Assembly: GCA_022394775.1 (NCBI GenBank)
Contig: JAGFCB010000022.1
Coordinates: 62,001 to 126,000 of the forward strand
DNA from: Candidatus Poribacteria bacterium
GTDB taxonomy: Bacteria > Poribacteria > WGA-4E > WGA-3G
Length of the DNA: 64,000 nt
Direction of reading: 5' to 3'
Position numbers and translations under genes: made by a program. This document shows positions 7,444-15,534 of the stretch, piece by piece. Each line of letters opens with the position of its first letter. Position 1 is the first letter of the stretch. Under the pieces are notes generated by a model that saw nothing but the letters and a program-made list of their open reading frames with translations, searched no databases and was not told where the DNA came from.

Positions 7444-8759
7444 TTCTTTTTTGCGCGAATCATAGCGACGTTGAAGATCGGACGTTCGTACCCGTGTGCC
7501 GGACTGTTCACGACACCGCCTAAAGCCCATAGCGTTGAAGAGCTGCCGCCATCGAAGTTGATGGCGTGTTCGATACCGAGTTGGCTGAAAAATTTTCCCA
7601 TATCATAGAGGGTCATTCCCATGCTATATCCGTGCTGTCTACCATCGACAGCGATAAGGAAAAGTTTATCATCATTAAACCCTAATGCACTGCGCGGATG
7701 GCGGGAAGCACCATTACTGTGTGCGTATGCGCTGCGTCCTCGTGTCGCGCCAAATTCGACGAGCTCCGGTTCAATTTTACCATCACGGACAAGCCGTAGG
7801 TTTCCGCCGATTCCTTGCCGAACGCGTTGCCATTTTTTCGGTGTAAGGGCGATCTCTAATGTACCTTTCGTAGCTGCTGTGAGTTTCTTGGTCCAGTCGC
7901 GTGCTGTGCGCGACTCGATCGCGAGCACTACACCGTCAGCGGGGATGTTACTGTTGCCGTACCGATTAACCTCGGTGACGACAAATCTACTTGTATATTT
8001 TCCGGTGATTGGCAGCGAGAGTTTTTTAAGCGTGAACTCGTAGCAGCGGCGTGTCAAAGTCCGGCGTCCGAAGCGTGGTGTGAAGAGGACGACGGGTGCC
8101 AACGAGTTACAGATCTGGTTGATGGCGTTAATAGGCAGCATATTCGCGTCGCTATTGCCAATACGAATATGTCCATTTAGCTGCACTCTGTCCAAAAGAA
8201 ACTCGCCGTCAGGGGTGACACCAAAGCTGGTTTCGCCCCATGGAGACGGCGGCGAATATCCCCATCTATCATGAGCGATGGGTATGCTGATAAGTTCACC
8301 GTTTTGGATATGGAGATTAAAGATCATGCCGCCGCGTCCGTAGGAGTCGCCACGAATCCCAAAACTTCCATTAACGCCAGCGAGCGGTAGGACGTTTTTA
8401 TTTATCAGTTGCCTGAGTGTCCGCGTAACAGTTTCACGTTCTAAGATCTGGTCATTGGCAAGTTTGACATCGAATTGTAGGTTCTGTGCCGTTCGGTCCA
8501 TCTCTGCGACGTAGACGGCTGCCCCTCCTACCCACCAGTAGCGGTGGAGTCGGAACCCGTCGGGCCATTGTTTGCGTTGGAGTTCATCGCGCTTTCTGAC
8601 GGTGTCAAGGCGTGCCTCTGGCTGCTTGCTCCGTGAAGCATTGCCACGGAAAAAGGGGTTTTCAACTGCCCGCAGTGCGCCAATTATGAGAACGGAGAGC
8701 AGAATGAGTACACACACCATCGTTAATCGGGTGAGGTAAGGTCTATTTTCTTGCGTCAT
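7440..8759 (-). CDS. Phosphodiester glycosidase (NAGPA-domain) family protein
   Basis: 439 residues with one N-terminal membrane segment (LTMVCVLILLSVLIIGAL), then an NAGPA fold: VNGSFGIRGDSYGRGGMIF, SAYAHSNGASRHPRSALGF and the diagnostic C-terminal AINFDGGSSSTLWALGG. Members cleave phosphodiester-linked sugars; the animal homologue uncovers mannose-6-phosphate, and bacterial ones work on exopolysaccharide or teichoic-acid-like polymers. A role outside the membrane in glycan trimming is inferred. TGA at 7442-7440 is a true stop and overlaps the next ATG. The leader repeat provides the ribosome site AAGGAAAG. Confidence 0.85.
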   Translation of the reverse strand: MTQENRPYLTRLTMVCVLILLSVLIIGALRAVENPFFRGNASRSKQPEARLDTVRKRDELQRKQWPDGFRLHRYWWVGGAAVYVAEMDRTAQNLQFDVKLANDQILERETVTRTLRQLINKNVLPLAGVNGSFGIRGDSYGRGGMIFNLHIQNGELISIPIAHDRWGYSPPSPWGETSFGVTPDGEFLLDRVQLNGHIRIGNSDANMLPINAINQICNSLAPVVLFTPRFGRRTLTRRCYEFTLKKLSLPITGKYTSRFVVTEVNRYGNSNIPADGVVLAIESRTARDWTKKLTAATKGTLEIALTPKKWQRVRQGIGGNLRLVRDGKIEPELVEFGATRGRSAYAHSNGASRHPRSALGFNDDKLFLIAVDGRQHGYSMGMTLYDMGKFFSQLGIEHAINFDGGSSSTLWALGGVVNSPAHGYERPIFNVAMIRAKKK

Positions 8760-8768
8760 TCCTTTTAA

Positions 8769-8830
8769 CTTTCCTTGCGGTTCGGTGAGGCGGGTCTATG
8801 ATTTCGGAGTGCCTCTCCGTAGCCTCGCAT
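8769..8830. repeat. Leader repeat, copy 2
   Basis: CTTTCCTTGCGGTTCGGTGA then GGCGGGTCTATGATTTC...CCGTAGCCTCGC, directly before ATG 8759 of the glycosidase gene on the minus strand. About 80 percent identical to copy 1 over 60 bases. Confidence 0.75.
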
Positions 8831-8868
8831 GCGCCGGTGTTGCATGCTATATTTCCTGATTTTTCAGA

Positions 8869-8910
8869 TTTCCTTGCGGTTCGGTGAGGCGGGTCTGTGA
8901 TTGCAGAAAC
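8869..8910. repeat. Leader repeat, copy 3
   Basis: ATTTCCTTGCGGTTCGGTGA then GGCGGGTCTGTGATTGCAG. It lies just after the threonine synthase stop and 40 bases before copy 2, so the minus-strand intergenic region carries the element twice. Confidence 0.75.
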
Positions 8911-8917
8911 CCGATAT

Positions 8918-10021
8918 TTAAGAACTCGCTTTTAAGCCGATGCCAGTAAGGATTGAGACGACTTGGTCGCCTAATGTGACAATGCCTGCCTGTAAAAATT
9001 TTTGATATGCTTTGACGACTACAGCCGAAGTCGGTTCGACATAGATCCCTTTAGCTGCAAGCATCGTTAATCCTGTTTTAATGTCTGTATCATCAACGGT
9101 GATAAATGCCCCATTTGTGGCACTGATAGCCTCCAAAATCATGTGTCCGCGGATAGGGAGTTCGGCGGTAATGCCTTCGGCGAGCGTTTTATTGGCTTGC
9201 GGCATTCTTGAGACGGACACTGCTTTATTAACGTAGGCATTGTAAATCGGGCAACAGACATTAGGTTGAACGCCGAGAAGCCGCGGCATGTTTACGATAA
9301 TCCCGTGTGCTTGCAATTCGCGGAAGCCGATAAAGAGTCCTAAATAGATACTTCCGAATCCGACGGGGCAGATAACATGGGTCGGGGCACGCCATCCGAG
9401 TTGCTCAACGATTTCATAGGCAAGTGTTTTTGTGCCTTCCAAGAAGAACGGGTGCCAGTTGTGGGAGGCATAACAGGTCGTCTCGGCTGCAAGTTTCACG
9501 GCTTCTGTTGTCGCCATACGGTTTCCAGGAACCAGTTTCAACTCGGCACCGTAAGCGGAAATTTGTTTTAATTTCCCTTGCGAGGTAGACTCAGGACAGT
9601 AGATGGTGCAGTGGATGCCTGCCCTTGCACTATAGGCGGCTATTGCTGCACCGGCATTGCCTGATGAATCCTCAACAATTTCCTCAACGCCGAGAGCTTT
9701 GAGATGTGTGAGTAAGACAGCTGCCCCTCTATCCTTATAGGATCCAGTTGGACAAAGATAGTCCAATTTGACAAAGTGTTCGGGCGTATCCACATCAATC
9801 GGTACAAGCGGTGTCATACCTTCGCCGAGCGTAACAATATCTGTATCTGCGTTGATTGGCAGTGCCTCTCGATACCGCCAGAGTGACATCGCTGCTGGTA
9901 CCTGTGCGTTCGGCAAGATACGTGAATCCGCAACAAGATTCAACGCGCTGCCGCAATCGCACTTATAACGCAACGGCGAGATTTGATATGTGTTATTGCA
10001 TTTAGCGCATTGATATTGCAT
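8918..10021 (-). CDS. thrC: Threonine synthase (PLP-dependent)
   Basis: About 367 residues from ATG 10021; the track starts at a TTG two codons earlier. An N-terminal zinc-ribbon-like segment (YQCAKCNNTY...CDCGS) precedes a fold type II PLP enzyme. The PLP lysine is in TGSYKDRGA, the substrate loop is EDSSGNAGAAIAAY, and VICPVGFGSIYLG is the phosphate-binding glycine region. It would convert O-phosphohomoserine to threonine, fitting the aspartate kinase at 31 kb. Related cysteate synthases and threonine synthase-like lyases share this layout, so the substrate is probable rather than certain. Confidence 0.8.
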   Translation of the reverse strand: MQYQCAKCNNTYQISPLRYKCDCGSALNLVADSRILPNAQVPAAMSLWRYREALPINADTDIVTLGEGMTPLVPIDVDTPEHFVKLDYLCPTGSYKDRGAAVLLTHLKALGVEEIVEDSSGNAGAAIAAYSARAGIHCTIYCPESTSQGKLKQISAYGAELKLVPGNRMATTEAVKLAAETTCYASHNWHPFFLEGTKTLAYEIVEQLGWRAPTHVICPVGFGSIYLGLFIGFRELQAHGIIVNMPRLLGVQPNVCCPIYNAYVNKAVSVSRMPQANKTLAEGITAELPIRGHMILEAISATNGAFITVDDTDIKTGLTMLAAKGIYVEPTSAVVVKAYQKFLQAGIVTLGDQVVSILTGIGLKASS

Positions 10022-10033
10022 TTTCAAATCAGA

Positions 10034-10097
10034 GGCGAGGTTTGAAACTTCGCCAGCAGCATTCCTGCCGATCAGAGGCGAGGTTTCAAACCTCGCC
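10034..10097. repeat. Pair of GGCGAGG hairpins between two genes
   Basis: Two copies of GGCGAGGTTT-N-AAACCTCGCC (10034-10054, with one G-U pair, and 10077-10097), each followed by AGC. On the minus strand they lie after the HAF-protein stop and before threonine synthase and could end transcription of the former. Same hairpin class as at 4325, 12022, 21328, 32558, 34594 and 37909. Confidence 0.7.
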
Positions 10098-10119
10098 AGC
10101 AGTATGGTGTTTGGTGTTC

Positions 10120-11937
10120 CTACTTTAAAATGAGCATTCGTCGCGTTTGCTGGAAAGAAGGCGTTGTCAGTTGATAGAAGTAGACTCCGCTTGCGACAGG
10201 TTCACCTAACGCGTTGCGTCCATCCCAATAGGCGGCATGTCCTCGGCTCTGGTAGAAACCTGCGGGTTGGTAGCCGAGCCGAAGTGTGCGGATAAGGTTG
10301 CCTGTCGCGTCATAGATAGCCAGAGACACAGTCCCTGCTTCAGCGAGATGATAAGGAATCCATGTTTCAGGGTTAAATGGGTTCGGATAGTTCTGAAGCA
10401 GACGACTCTGTTGTGGCGTGCCGATACCGTTGAGCGTTACGCTTAGCACAGCCTTTTCGAGATTGGCGGCGTTCACTGTGAAGTTAAATTTTTCTGAGAC
10501 GATATTTCCATTTGTGTCGGTAACAATTAACTCTATCGTGTCCCCGATTGCCACGACGCTGCGACGGTTGAAGTCGGCGGTAGCAGCAGCGAAATAATTC
10601 TCGCGAACCTGAGATGTCATGACAGTATTTGTCCGGCGGTTTCGGACTCGGACGCTATAACCGTTAAAATGCTGCAAACCTTCTAAGCGTCCGCTGACGA
10701 CGAATGCCCACGTTTGATCGGGGGTTGTTGTGTTCGGTGCTGCAGCGGCTTGTCTCTGATGTGTCCACCCTGTGCCTGTGAAGACAACATCGCGCCCTTT
10801 TGGTAAATTGACGATATACCCTTTTGCCCCGTCGATAGGAAATCCGTCGTCGGGTGCGTTTGGTGTCCATGCAATAAAACTCTGATTATCAGCATCAAGC
10901 GTAATGACTGTTGTCGCCCCGGTCTTGACTGCAAGCGAGCGTGCTGCCATGTGGACAGTCGGTTTCAACGGCACAGACAGCATGTTCAAGCCTTGAGAGA
11001 GGTGCATAGAGAAAATATTGCCAAAATCTTCTCCGTTGCGTTGTGTTTTAGGTCTACCGACAAACCCGTGTCTACTGCCATCTGGTAGGTCGTAAAACCC
11101 GATAATACTTCCATCCTGATTAACATTTCGGACAACTGTAATAACACTGCCTGGGAGTCGTACTTCATAGAGGCTGCCATCTGGCAGGAGGATATAGGAC
11201 CGCAGAATATCATCTACAGCCTTGGCTCTGAAACCGATAACACCGACATCGGTAATAGTGTTCACAAACAGGAATTGGAGGTTCGGCATTGTTGGGAGAT
11301 CAATAGTGGTGAAACTGCCATCGGGGTGACGTATGAACCCATGGGGCATTCCATCGGCATCCACGTAGCTGCCGACGACAGCACCTGCGGCGTTGACAAA
11401 GTCCCCATAAGTATTGACGGCTCCTGGGAATGTAATTATCAGTTCCCCTGAGAAGGCGTGGGTGGTGCCTGCTGCATCAACGATGTTCCCACTCAGTGCC
11501 CCTGTTTCATCGCTAAGACCGTAGATGTGGGTTTCGGCTGCACCGGGAAAATCGTATTGGCGCAGTTCGCCATTTTCTAAGATAACACCGTGGTAAAGTC
11601 CATCTATATCTTTGTAATGTCCGGCTGCTTTTCCAACGTTGTCGAGCGCATAGAAATAAGTATTCTGCGAGCCGGGGAAATCGTAGGTCGTAAAAACACC
11701 ATCAATCAGCGTAAAGCCGACTGTTTTTTCACCATCCGCACTCCGCGTGTTACCCGCGTAATCCCCAAAATCGTTACTCGCCGCCACTTCCAGAAAATCG
11801 ACGCCGGGGACTTCAATGGTTTCAAAGATGTAGTCGGCAGTTGGTGTTTCGGCTTCGACCTGTGTAACAGTGTCTATCATGAAGCAAGTGGTCAGAAATA
11901 TAGACAGAATAAGTGCGACTTTTATGTAGTGATGCAT
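10120..11937 (-). CDS. Secreted HAF-repeat protein with C-terminal sorting domain
   Basis: 605 residues. Signal peptide at the N-terminus (KVALILSIFLTTCFMI). Residues about 35-295 hold HAF-type extracellular repeats such as YDFPGAAETHIYGLSDETGA and GSYVDADGMPHGF, which form a propeller-like fold. A middle domain (LNMLSVPLKP..., about 305-395) and an Ig-like domain (about 400-505) follow. The last 90 residues (LLQNYPNPFNPETWIPYHL... to the final K) are the FlgD-like/type IX-style sorting domain typical of Poribacteria and Bacteroidetes-like secretion. It is presumed exported and surface-held; its ligand is unknown. Shorter paralogue of the 12449-15112 gene. Confidence 0.8.
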   Translation of the reverse strand: MHHYIKVALILSIFLTTCFMIDTVTQVEAETPTADYIFETIEVPGVDFLEVAASNDFGDYAGNTRSADGEKTVGFTLIDGVFTTYDFPGSQNTYFYALDNVGKAAGHYKDIDGLYHGVILENGELRQYDFPGAAETHIYGLSDETGALSGNIVDAAGTTHAFSGELIITFPGAVNTYGDFVNAAGAVVGSYVDADGMPHGFIRHPDGSFTTIDLPTMPNLQFLFVNTITDVGVIGFRAKAVDDILRSYILLPDGSLYEVRLPGSVITVVRNVNQDGSIIGFYDLPDGSRHGFVGRPKTQRNGEDFGNIFSMHLSQGLNMLSVPLKPTVHMAARSLAVKTGATTVITLDADNQSFIAWTPNAPDDGFPIDGAKGYIVNLPKGRDVVFTGTGWTHQRQAAAAPNTTTPDQTWAFVVSGRLEGLQHFNGYSVRVRNRRTNTVMTSQVRENYFAAATADFNRRSVVAIGDTIELIVTDTNGNIVSEKFNFTVNAANLEKAVLSVTLNGIGTPQQSRLLQNYPNPFNPETWIPYHLAEAGTVSLAIYDATGNLIRTLRLGYQPAGFYQSRGHAAYWDGRNALGEPVASGVYFYQLTTPSFQQTRRMLILK

Positions 11938-11984
11938 AGCAATCCTTTTAACCCCCCTAACCCCCCTTATCAGGGGGAACCATA

Positions 11985-12101
11985 TATAGTAAAACTTACA
12001 ATTAACGAGACATCTATAGAAGGCTGGGTTCCAAACCCAGCCTGCATTGTGGTAGGTTTGTTATTTTCTAAAGTGTTGATTTATTTTTCGGTTTTACTAT
12101 A
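11985..12101. repeat. Family A MITE-like element, intact copy
   Basis: 117 bases bounded by TATAGTAAAAC and GTTTTACTATA inverted ends, with GGCTGGGTTCCAAACCCAGC+C (12022-12042) in the middle and GGTAGGTTTGTTATTTTCTA after it. Nearly identical copies lie at 32525-32638 and 46860-47008. Non-coding. Confidence 0.85.
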
Positions 12102-12235
12102 AATGCGTTATCCAAATTGATCCGAAAAGGAACTTTCTATGGATATTATAGCACTTTTCTGTGATATTGACTACTTTTTCTTTTTATTAAGGACAGAGCC
12201 ATTCAATTGTCAGTTCTTTATGATTTTCGCGGTGG

Positions 12236-12305
12236 TATCGCGAGCACAGCTCGCTCCTACTGAGGACACTGCCACCCGAAGATCGCGAGCACAGCTCGCT
12301 CCTAC
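12236..12305. repeat. REP-like palindromes, cluster 3 (two units)
   Basis: Units at 12236-12260 and 12281-12305, both ATCGCGAGCACAGCTCGCTC + CTAC. With the family A element and the terminator at 12388 they account for the 11938-12448 gap. Confidence 0.8.
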
Positions 12306-12387
12306 GGTGAAGAGACTTTAGGTAGAAAATCACAATTACCGGAATTCAGTGGTTTGGAGTTGACAGGTCTTTTTTTTTGGATAAAAA

Positions 12388-12426
12388 AGGTGTCACAGTT
12401 ATACCGATAGCATAACTGTGACACCT
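12388..12426 (-). terminator. Rho-independent terminator of the large HAF gene
   Basis: Perfect 15-bp inverted repeat AGGTGTCACAGTTAT / ATAACTGTGACACCT with a 9-base loop, 22 bases past the stop codon. On the minus strand it is followed by a T run (CCTTTTTTATCC). A related hairpin is at 15358-15393. Confidence 0.85.
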
Positions 12427-12448
12427 GCAAGTTCTCTACGGATAGACG

Positions 12449-15112
12449 CTATTTTACAATGACGAGTCGGCGTGTTTGCTGGAAAGCGGGGGTCGTCAAC
12501 TGGTAGAAATAGATCCCGCTCGCAACACGCTCACCTAAGGCGTTACGACCATCCCAATACGCCGCACGTTCCCGACTGTTGTAGAAACCAGTGGGTTGGA
12601 AGCCGAGTTCCAGTGTGCGAATCAACTTACCTGTTGTATCATAAATGGATACGGATACAGCACTGTCCTCGGAAAGTTGATACGGAATCCATGTCTCAGG
12701 GTTAAACGGGTTCGGGTAATTCTGCAGCAACAGGTTCTGACTCGGTTTACCGATACCATCAAGCCTGACAGATAGAACCGCGTTTGCAAGATGCTCAGGC
12801 GTCACTGTAAAATTGGCGGTTTGTGATTCAAGATTGCCATTCGGACCGAGGACGCGCAACTCAATCACATCTCCGACTTGGACGACGCTGCGTCGCGTCA
12901 AGTCGGCAGTTGCCGCAGCGAAGTAATCCCCTTGCACGGAAGTGGTTATGACGCTGTTAGTCCTCAGGTTACGGACGATGACTTGGTAGCCTTCCAATGT
13001 GGGTTTGCCTGCCAAGTGTCCGCTAACAACGAACGCCCACGCTGCTTGGGCAACCTCCCTATCGGTAACAGCAGTGGGTGCTGCAGGGGTTTCTTCGGCG
13101 GGATCTGTCCAAGGTGCACCGAAGAAAGCGAAGTTGCGTGCTTCCGGGACATTGACGATATAGCCTTTGGCACCTTCAATCGGGAACCCGTCATCGGGTG
13201 CGCTCGGTGTCCATGCCACGAACTGCTGGCTTGCCGCGTCAAGCTTAATGACGGTCGTTGCCCCCGTCAAAGCAACAAGTGTCTTGGCAGTCATGGGAGT
13301 TATTGGTGCCAATGGCACAGAAAGCATGTTCAAACCTTTCGTCAGCGTGACGTTGTAGACGTTGCCGAAATAGTCGCTCACTGCTTCAGTAGCGGGTCTA
13401 GCGATGAACCCGTGTCTACGTCCATCCGCGGATACATAATTCCCTACGATAGAGCCGTCCTGATTGATATTCCAGCCTTCCGTGCTAACGCTGCCCGGTG
13501 CCTGTAATTCAGAACGTCCACGTGCTGAGCCGATATAGGTGCGCGGGACATCATCGATCCGTTTGGAACGGGCAACGAAAACCCCTGCAGTGTTGATCGC
13601 ATGAAAAAAATAGTATTCAAGGTTTTCGGCATCAGCCAAGTCGATAGATGTAAATTGGCCGTGCGTATGTATATATCCGTGATAAAGCCCCTCAGCATCG
13701 ACGTAGCTCCCCACGAGTCGCCCTGCAGCCACAAAGTCGGCGAAGGTCTCCGAGGCACCAGGGACTTCAATGACGGTATCACCGGTGAACCCACGCCGCA
13801 CGCCCTGAGCGTCCGTGAAATTCCCTGTCAGCGCGCCTGTTTCATCAGAAATCCCATATATCTCCGTTTCAACAGCACCCGGAAAATCGTATTGCCTAAG
13901 CACACCCTTTTCCAAGATAACGCCGTGATAGAACCCCTCACTGTCTTGGTAATGTCCGGCAGCGCGACCATCATTACCGAGTGCGTAGAAATAGGTGTTC
14001 TCTGCGTTGGGGAAAGCGTAGGTCGTAAAAACGCCGTCAATGAGCGTAAAGGCGACCATCTTTTGACCCTCAGCACTTTTCGTGTAGCCGGCGTAATCCT
14101 CAAAGTCACTGCTCGCCGTCAACGCTAAAAACTCTATCCCTGGCACATCAATACTCTCAAACGTATAGTTAGAGAAGGTCGGTTGTAGAGCAGGTGCCCC
14201 AGCGGGTCTGGCGATGAACCCGTATCTGCGTCCATCGGCGAGATCGTAGTACCCGACGACAGAGCCATCCTGATTGATGTTCCAACCTTGCGTGCTAACG
14301 CTCTCCGGAACTTGTAATTCCACTCGCCCGCGGAATGTGCTGACATGGGTACGCGTGACATCACCGACCAGTTTGGAGCGGGTAACGTAGACCCCCGCCT
14401 TATTGATACCGTGCACAAGAACGAATTCGATCTGTGCGGCGTTTGGGATGTCAACAGACCGATACTCGCCATCCGGGGTAAGCACGTAAGTGTGATAGAG
14501 TCCGTCCGCATCGATGTAGCTGCCGACGAGCCGTCCTTCAGATACAAAGTCGGCGAAGGTCTCCGAAGCACCGGGCACCGCAATGATAGTGTCGCCTGTG
14601 AACCCACGCCGCACGCCCTGAGCGTCCGTGAAATTCCCTGTCAGCGCGCCTGTTTCATCAGAAATCCCGTATATCTCCGTTTCAACAGCACCCGGGAAAT
14701 CGTATTGCTGCAGTTCACCATCTTTCAGAACGACTCCGTGGTAAAGCCCCTCGCTATCCTCGTAGTGCCCAGCAGCATTTCCATTATTACCGAGTGCGTA
14801 GAAATAGGTGTTCTTTGAACCTGGGAAATCATAAGTCGTAAAAACACCATCAATCAGCGTAAAGGCGACGATTTTTTCACCATCAGGACTTTTCGTGTTA
14901 CCCGCATAGTCCTCAAAGTCGCTACTTGCCGTCAACACCAAGAAGTCTACACCCGGAACTTCGATCGTCTCAAAAGTATAGTCGGCATTGGCGGGCGCGA
15001 CAACGGGTTCGGTGTTGTCTTGTGCAGCAGTATCCCATAGCAAAAGGGAATTGAAGCACATAAACAACATAAATACGGAAAATAAAAAATGGGTCTTAAT
15101 TCGAATATGCAT
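12449..15112 (-). CDS. Secreted HAF-repeat protein with duplicated repeat block and sorting domain
   Basis: 887 residues. N-terminal signal peptide, then two tandem copies of an approximately 275-residue HAF block (starting YTFETIEVPGVDF and YTFESIDVPGIEF), the same middle and Ig-like domains as the 605-residue paralogue, and the C-terminal sorting domain (LLQNYPNPFNPETWIPYQL...). The block copies share a patch of about 110 bases with only about two differences (13784-13896 against 14598-14710), showing recent duplication or gene conversion. Surface exposure is inferred; binding partner unknown. GGAG ribosome site before ATG 15112, consensus-like promoter upstream, strong terminator downstream. 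Confidence 0.8.
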   Translation of the reverse strand: MHIRIKTHFLFSVFMLFMCFNSLLLWDTAAQDNTEPVVAPANADYTFETIEVPGVDFLVLTASSDFEDYAGNTKSPDGEKIVAFTLIDGVFTTYDFPGSKNTYFYALGNNGNAAGHYEDSEGLYHGVVLKDGELQQYDFPGAVETEIYGISDETGALTGNFTDAQGVRRGFTGDTIIAVPGASETFADFVSEGRLVGSYIDADGLYHTYVLTPDGEYRSVDIPNAAQIEFVLVHGINKAGVYVTRSKLVGDVTRTHVSTFRGRVELQVPESVSTQGWNINQDGSVVGYYDLADGRRYGFIARPAGAPALQPTFSNYTFESIDVPGIEFLALTASSDFEDYAGYTKSAEGQKMVAFTLIDGVFTTYAFPNAENTYFYALGNDGRAAGHYQDSEGFYHGVILEKGVLRQYDFPGAVETEIYGISDETGALTGNFTDAQGVRRGFTGDTVIEVPGASETFADFVAAGRLVGSYVDAEGLYHGYIHTHGQFTSIDLADAENLEYYFFHAINTAGVFVARSKRIDDVPRTYIGSARGRSELQAPGSVSTEGWNINQDGSIVGNYVSADGRRHGFIARPATEAVSDYFGNVYNVTLTKGLNMLSVPLAPITPMTAKTLVALTGATTVIKLDAASQQFVAWTPSAPDDGFPIEGAKGYIVNVPEARNFAFFGAPWTDPAEETPAAPTAVTDREVAQAAWAFVVSGHLAGKPTLEGYQVIVRNLRTNSVITTSVQGDYFAAATADLTRRSVVQVGDVIELRVLGPNGNLESQTANFTVTPEHLANAVLSVRLDGIGKPSQNLLLQNYPNPFNPETWIPYQLSEDSAVSVSIYDTTGKLIRTLELGFQPTGFYNSRERAAYWDGRNALGERVASGIYFYQLTTPAFQQTRRLVIVK

Positions 15113-15217
15113 AATAGATATTTCTCCAAAATAAGCAGATTACCGTTTACAGTTAGAAAGGATATTAGGAAGTATTTTTCAATTATTAGCCTCTAATATT
15201 TTGTCCTAATCTAACTC

Positions 15218-15247
15218 ATAATAGCACAAACTCGATTTATGTGTCAA
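15218..15247 (-). promoter_or_regulatory. Sigma-70 promoter for the large HAF gene
   Basis: On the minus strand TTGACA (15247-15242), 18 bases, TATTAT (15223-15218), about 105 bases before ATG 15112. The spacer AAATCGAGTT matches the promoter of the helicase-like gene at 4211-4239. Confidence 0.7.
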
Positions 15248-15357
15248 ATGAGATTGTGGGTAATGTCAAAATCGGAGAAAATCAACAGGATGTTTCTGCT
15301 GAAAGAGGATGTGAACACCTCTAACCTTTGCGTCCCAACTTGCGTTAGGCTTAAAAG

Positions 15358-15393
15358 AGTGTCCCAGTTACGCAACAGCATAACTGAGACACT
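15358..15393 (-). terminator. Hairpin with T run, probable terminator
   Basis: AGTGTCCCAGTTA / TAACTGAGACACT, 12 pairs with one mismatch and a 10-base loop, followed on the minus strand by CTCTTTTAAG. It would end minus-strand transcripts leaving the Ldh gene at 15535. Sequence relative of the 12388 terminator. Confidence 0.55.
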
Positions 15394-15447
15394 TCACTTA
15401 ATTATTTCATTCCCTATAAGTAACACCTATAATTAGGCACACTCAAA

Positions 15448-15501
15448 CAGTGTGAATGCCTATAACAGCCATTCACACTGGCACAGGCTAACAGCCTATG
15501 C
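15448..15501. repeat. Double-hairpin cassette, copy 1
   Basis: CAGTGTGAATG...CATTCACACTG (15448-15480) directly followed by GCACAGGCT-aac-AGCCTATGC (15481-15501). The same two-hairpin layout with altered stems is at 17929-17982. Lies in the 15113-15534 gap. Confidence 0.7.
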
Positions 15502-15534
15502 TACAAAAGGAGGTCTGCATAAATCCTATAAAAG

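Noticed and set aside
12878-13507. Plus-strand 209-residue ORF inside the large HAF gene
   Set aside because: Opposite-strand shadow of a repeat-containing gene; recurs with the repeats and has no recognisable domain.
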